From positions 10,236,001 to 10,300,000 of the forward strand of contig NC_067299.1 in assembly GCF_020740795.1 (NCBI RefSeq): 64,000 bases of DNA, written 5' to 3'. Shown piece after piece: positions 61,328 through 64,000 of the stretch (position 1 is the stretch's first letter; each line of letters begins with the position of its first letter). The position numbers were made by a program, and so were the translations under genes. The stretch is from Apus apus (taxonomy: Eukaryota > Chordata > Aves > Apodiformes > Apodidae). The notes below the pieces were generated by a model, which was not told the DNA's origin, searched no databases, and worked only from the letters and a program-made list of their open reading frames with translations.

Positions 61328-64000
61328 TCCATTCGTTTCCTAGGAAAAGGAATTTTGCATTTAATTTGCATGGTGTTATCTGCTGAGGACTTGGAATTGT
61401 AGCTATGTACCAAATTCAGAACTAACTCTATGTCAGATACTTTGGAAGCTTTCATTCATTTTTCATGTTTCAGGGTATTTTTTGCTAACTAAATACAGTT
61501 TCATATTTATACCCATGACAGGAATAAATCAAATTAGACTGAAATTAGCCTTTGCTCTTACAATGCTTTGCATATTTCTGATATTAAGGAGAGGAGCAAA
61601 CCTGCTTTGAAGATGAGCTGATTTCCATAGCAAGCAGAGTGACCTACTTAAAGGGAGGGGGAGAGTGAGCAGAGTAGAAAAAGGGCTCTTTATTTATTTA
61701 TATAATTTGAAAGCGTCTGCGTCAGTGCTCCCCTGGCTGAGCCCTCCCCTGCCACTCCCCTGACAGAGGGTTGAAGAACTGGGAGCTGAAGAAATGTTGC
61801 TTGTCCTTCAAGAGTCTCCTTTGTGTTGTAAAGATGTGTGTTGGTGGAGCTGTACAGCTCAGTGTGGGGGTGTTCTGGAGGTGACAAGATTCAGCCAGGG
61901 CTTTGGGGAAATGTGAACCACAGCTTAACATTTGTAGCAAATCTACTTCATTGCCTCACCTAATGAGGAGGAACAACGTGCCTTGCTTGCGGGCTCTTGA
62001 GGGTCGTTGTGTTCAAGAGCATGGGATGATTGGGAACATCCTCACAGAGAACTGCTGAACGGTGCAGCAGAGCTGGACGTCCCCCAGTAGGGGTGGGTTG
62101 GAGCAGCAGATGGGTGGTGAGATGCATTTGTTTCTCTTACACACTCCTTGTCGTGACCAAGGACACACATGGAGTCATGTATGTATGTGCCATCGAAGAA
62201 ACGCTGGCTGGGTGGGTATATGGTTTGTGGCCTTTCTTCTTTCAGATGGGCTCCCTTAGTAATAATGTATGCCTGATTCAGATCTGGTACCATTTTGGGG
62301 AATCTAACTTTGCAAAACATTATCAGGATCTGTCCATAGGGCTGGAGTAAGCAACACACACACGTGCAGTGACAGCTCTTTGCCCTGGCTCTAGTGCGGT
62401 CATTTCCTTTGGTGTAAAGTCAGTGTAATGTGCACCCAGATGAGAACATCTGTGGGTCGTATGAGATGTTGAAGTGCATGAATTTATACAGAAAAGGGTG
62501 ATTTGTGAGTCCCAGTGGTTTTATAACTTGTTTAGAGAACCTATACTCCTTCAGGAGCAGAAGGCTGGCTGTGCCCAGCAGTGCTGGTTTGTGGTCTGCA
62601 AGCTGTATTTTTATTTTGTCTTGATTTGTATCATCTGCAAAATGATTTCCATATCCAGGACCTGAGTTGGGTGCAGCTCATGTATTACAAGAAGCTGATG
62701 ATCTTGAGCTTTCACATGCTTAGCATTTGATAGGTATTCTGCTCGTGCATTTGAAATATTGGTGGTGATAGGCAAAAGAGGTGGGTAACTTGCTGGTCTG
62801 AGCTTCCAAGACAGTCTTGTCTGAGCTGATAATCCTAAATTTATGTAGAGATGAAGAGTTGTTAATTTATTCTGAGAAGGTACTAACAAGTTTTCTTTGC
62901 TCACCCTGCGTAGTAATAAATATTCTGTAAGAACAGTGTTTGGTTGCCTTGGCCTGAAATCTTTCTTGATTCCATTACCTGAGTGCAATGCGATGAGAAC
63001 TCCTGCCCTGTGGGTCATTGCATTTCACTGGAGCCATTTGTTGAGTTTGCAAAGCCCACTGGGAACTTGGCAGGACCTGTGAACTGAGTTAAAAAGTAAG
63101 AACTGATGAGTAGGTGAGAAAAGACCTTTCACAGCCACCTCAGGGCATTAATGCTCCAGAAACAACTTTACACAATTATTGTCCCCTGTTGCTTTTTTAA
63201 TAACATTTCTTTTTCTGTAAATCAAAACTCAGCTCCTTTTTAACTTCCATTCTTCACTAAGAATAGCAAATCTGAGAAGTCTTGTGAACTGGTTTGAAAG
63301 TTTTATGTAACGTATATAAAGTAGAACTTTACTGACCCACTGCAGAGAAGAGAGTATGTCAAGTCAGGCTGACAAAGTGGTGGGGAGAGCTGCTGCTCCA
63401 CTGTCTTAAATACCACCTGGTCATGTTGTTCCTCAGCCTTTTGCACCCTGTGCAGGGACTTTGAGTGGCCTCTTGCTCCTTCTCTGGTTCTAGTGAGGGA
63501 GAGACTCTTAACTGCATGATATGAAGAAGAATATCTGTAAAGGCACTTGAATCAGACACTTCATTCCAGTAGAAACACTGTGCAAAGAACATTCAGGTTC
63601 TTTTGGAAGTGCTAATTCCCCTGCCTGCAACTGAGCTGGGCAAGGTGGCTGAGAAAAATTGGTTGTGGCAGCAATGGGAGATCAGTAACAGTCACACATG
63701 TAGTGACCAGCAAGGGCTTGTCACCCTTGCCAGGACTGTGGTTGTGTGAGTGCAACTTGGCCAAGCCAAGGGACCACCTCTGAGGAGCAGAGCTGAGGGG
63801 AAGGACCACGGGAGGACTTTCTCTTGTCTTTTAGCAAGTTGTAAACTTGGTACCTGGTAACTTCTTAGGTGTTTCCAACTGGGGAGGAATGAGGAACCAT
63901 ATCTTGCTTTTTTTAAGCATTCAGCATTGCCAAGTTCTATCATGTCCTCTGAGCTCATCTTCCTTCTTTCAAAGGTGAAGAGTCCTACTTTAATTTCTTA

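Larger units (their letters stand above)
58972..64000 (+). other. GALNT17: GALNT17 intron 1, last part in window; no gene seen
   Basis: This is AT-rich sequence with pyrimidine tracts near 59576-59598 and 60241-60252 and a C11 run at 61317-61327. No open frame here resembles GALNT17 exon 2, so the intron continues past the window edge, as expected for this gene's very long first intron in mammals. Confidence 0.7.

Noticed and set aside
1..64000. CRISPR arrays, tRNA or rRNA genes, bacterial-type operons, intact retroviruses
   Set aside because: None is visible. Repeats here are dispersed CR1 fragments, homopolymers and one minisatellite, and the composition is that of a vertebrate nuclear genome.

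Overview
The window looks like bird nuclear DNA. It carries at least thirteen 5'-truncated CR1 LINE fragments, several ending in the short tandem tails (attctgtgattctatg type) typical of avian CR1. Background is AT-rich and CpG-poor, with one sharp CpG island. I cannot fix the species from sequence alone.

The only gene I can name with confidence starts at 45901 on the + strand. It is the first coding exon of GALNT17 (WBSCR17), a Golgi type II membrane protein of the polypeptide N-acetylgalactosaminyltransferase family. The exon (45901-46138) encodes the cytosolic tail, the transmembrane anchor and the start of the stem, and ends in a good splice donor in phase 1. It sits at the 3' edge of a GC-rich promoter island (about 45125-46200) with many GC boxes, no evident TATA box, and two short upstream ORFs. 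The second exon is not in the remaining 18 kb, so 46139-64000 is intron 1.

Positions 1-45124 are upstream flank. From known vertebrate gene order this should be part of the AUTS2-GALNT17 interval, although nothing of AUTS2 is visible here. This flank holds eleven of the thirteen CR1 copies, including a same-strand cluster at 33.7-40.4 kb and one copy with a perfect triplication of a 51-bp unit (20625-20777). No CR1 is recognisable from 40.4 to 54.0 kb, a gap that contains the promoter. Intron 1 holds two CR1 copies.

The flank also contains a few unrecognised open stretches with splice-like borders. The most interesting are two minus-strand exon candidates whose phases fit each other (22218-22391 and 4923-5110), and an open frame at 32828-33213 whose stop codon overlaps an AATAAA. 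They may belong to an unannotated minus-strand transcript or be chance pseudo-exons. I found no rRNA, tRNA, CRISPR, bacterial-type operon or intact transposon, and no convincing new biological system.
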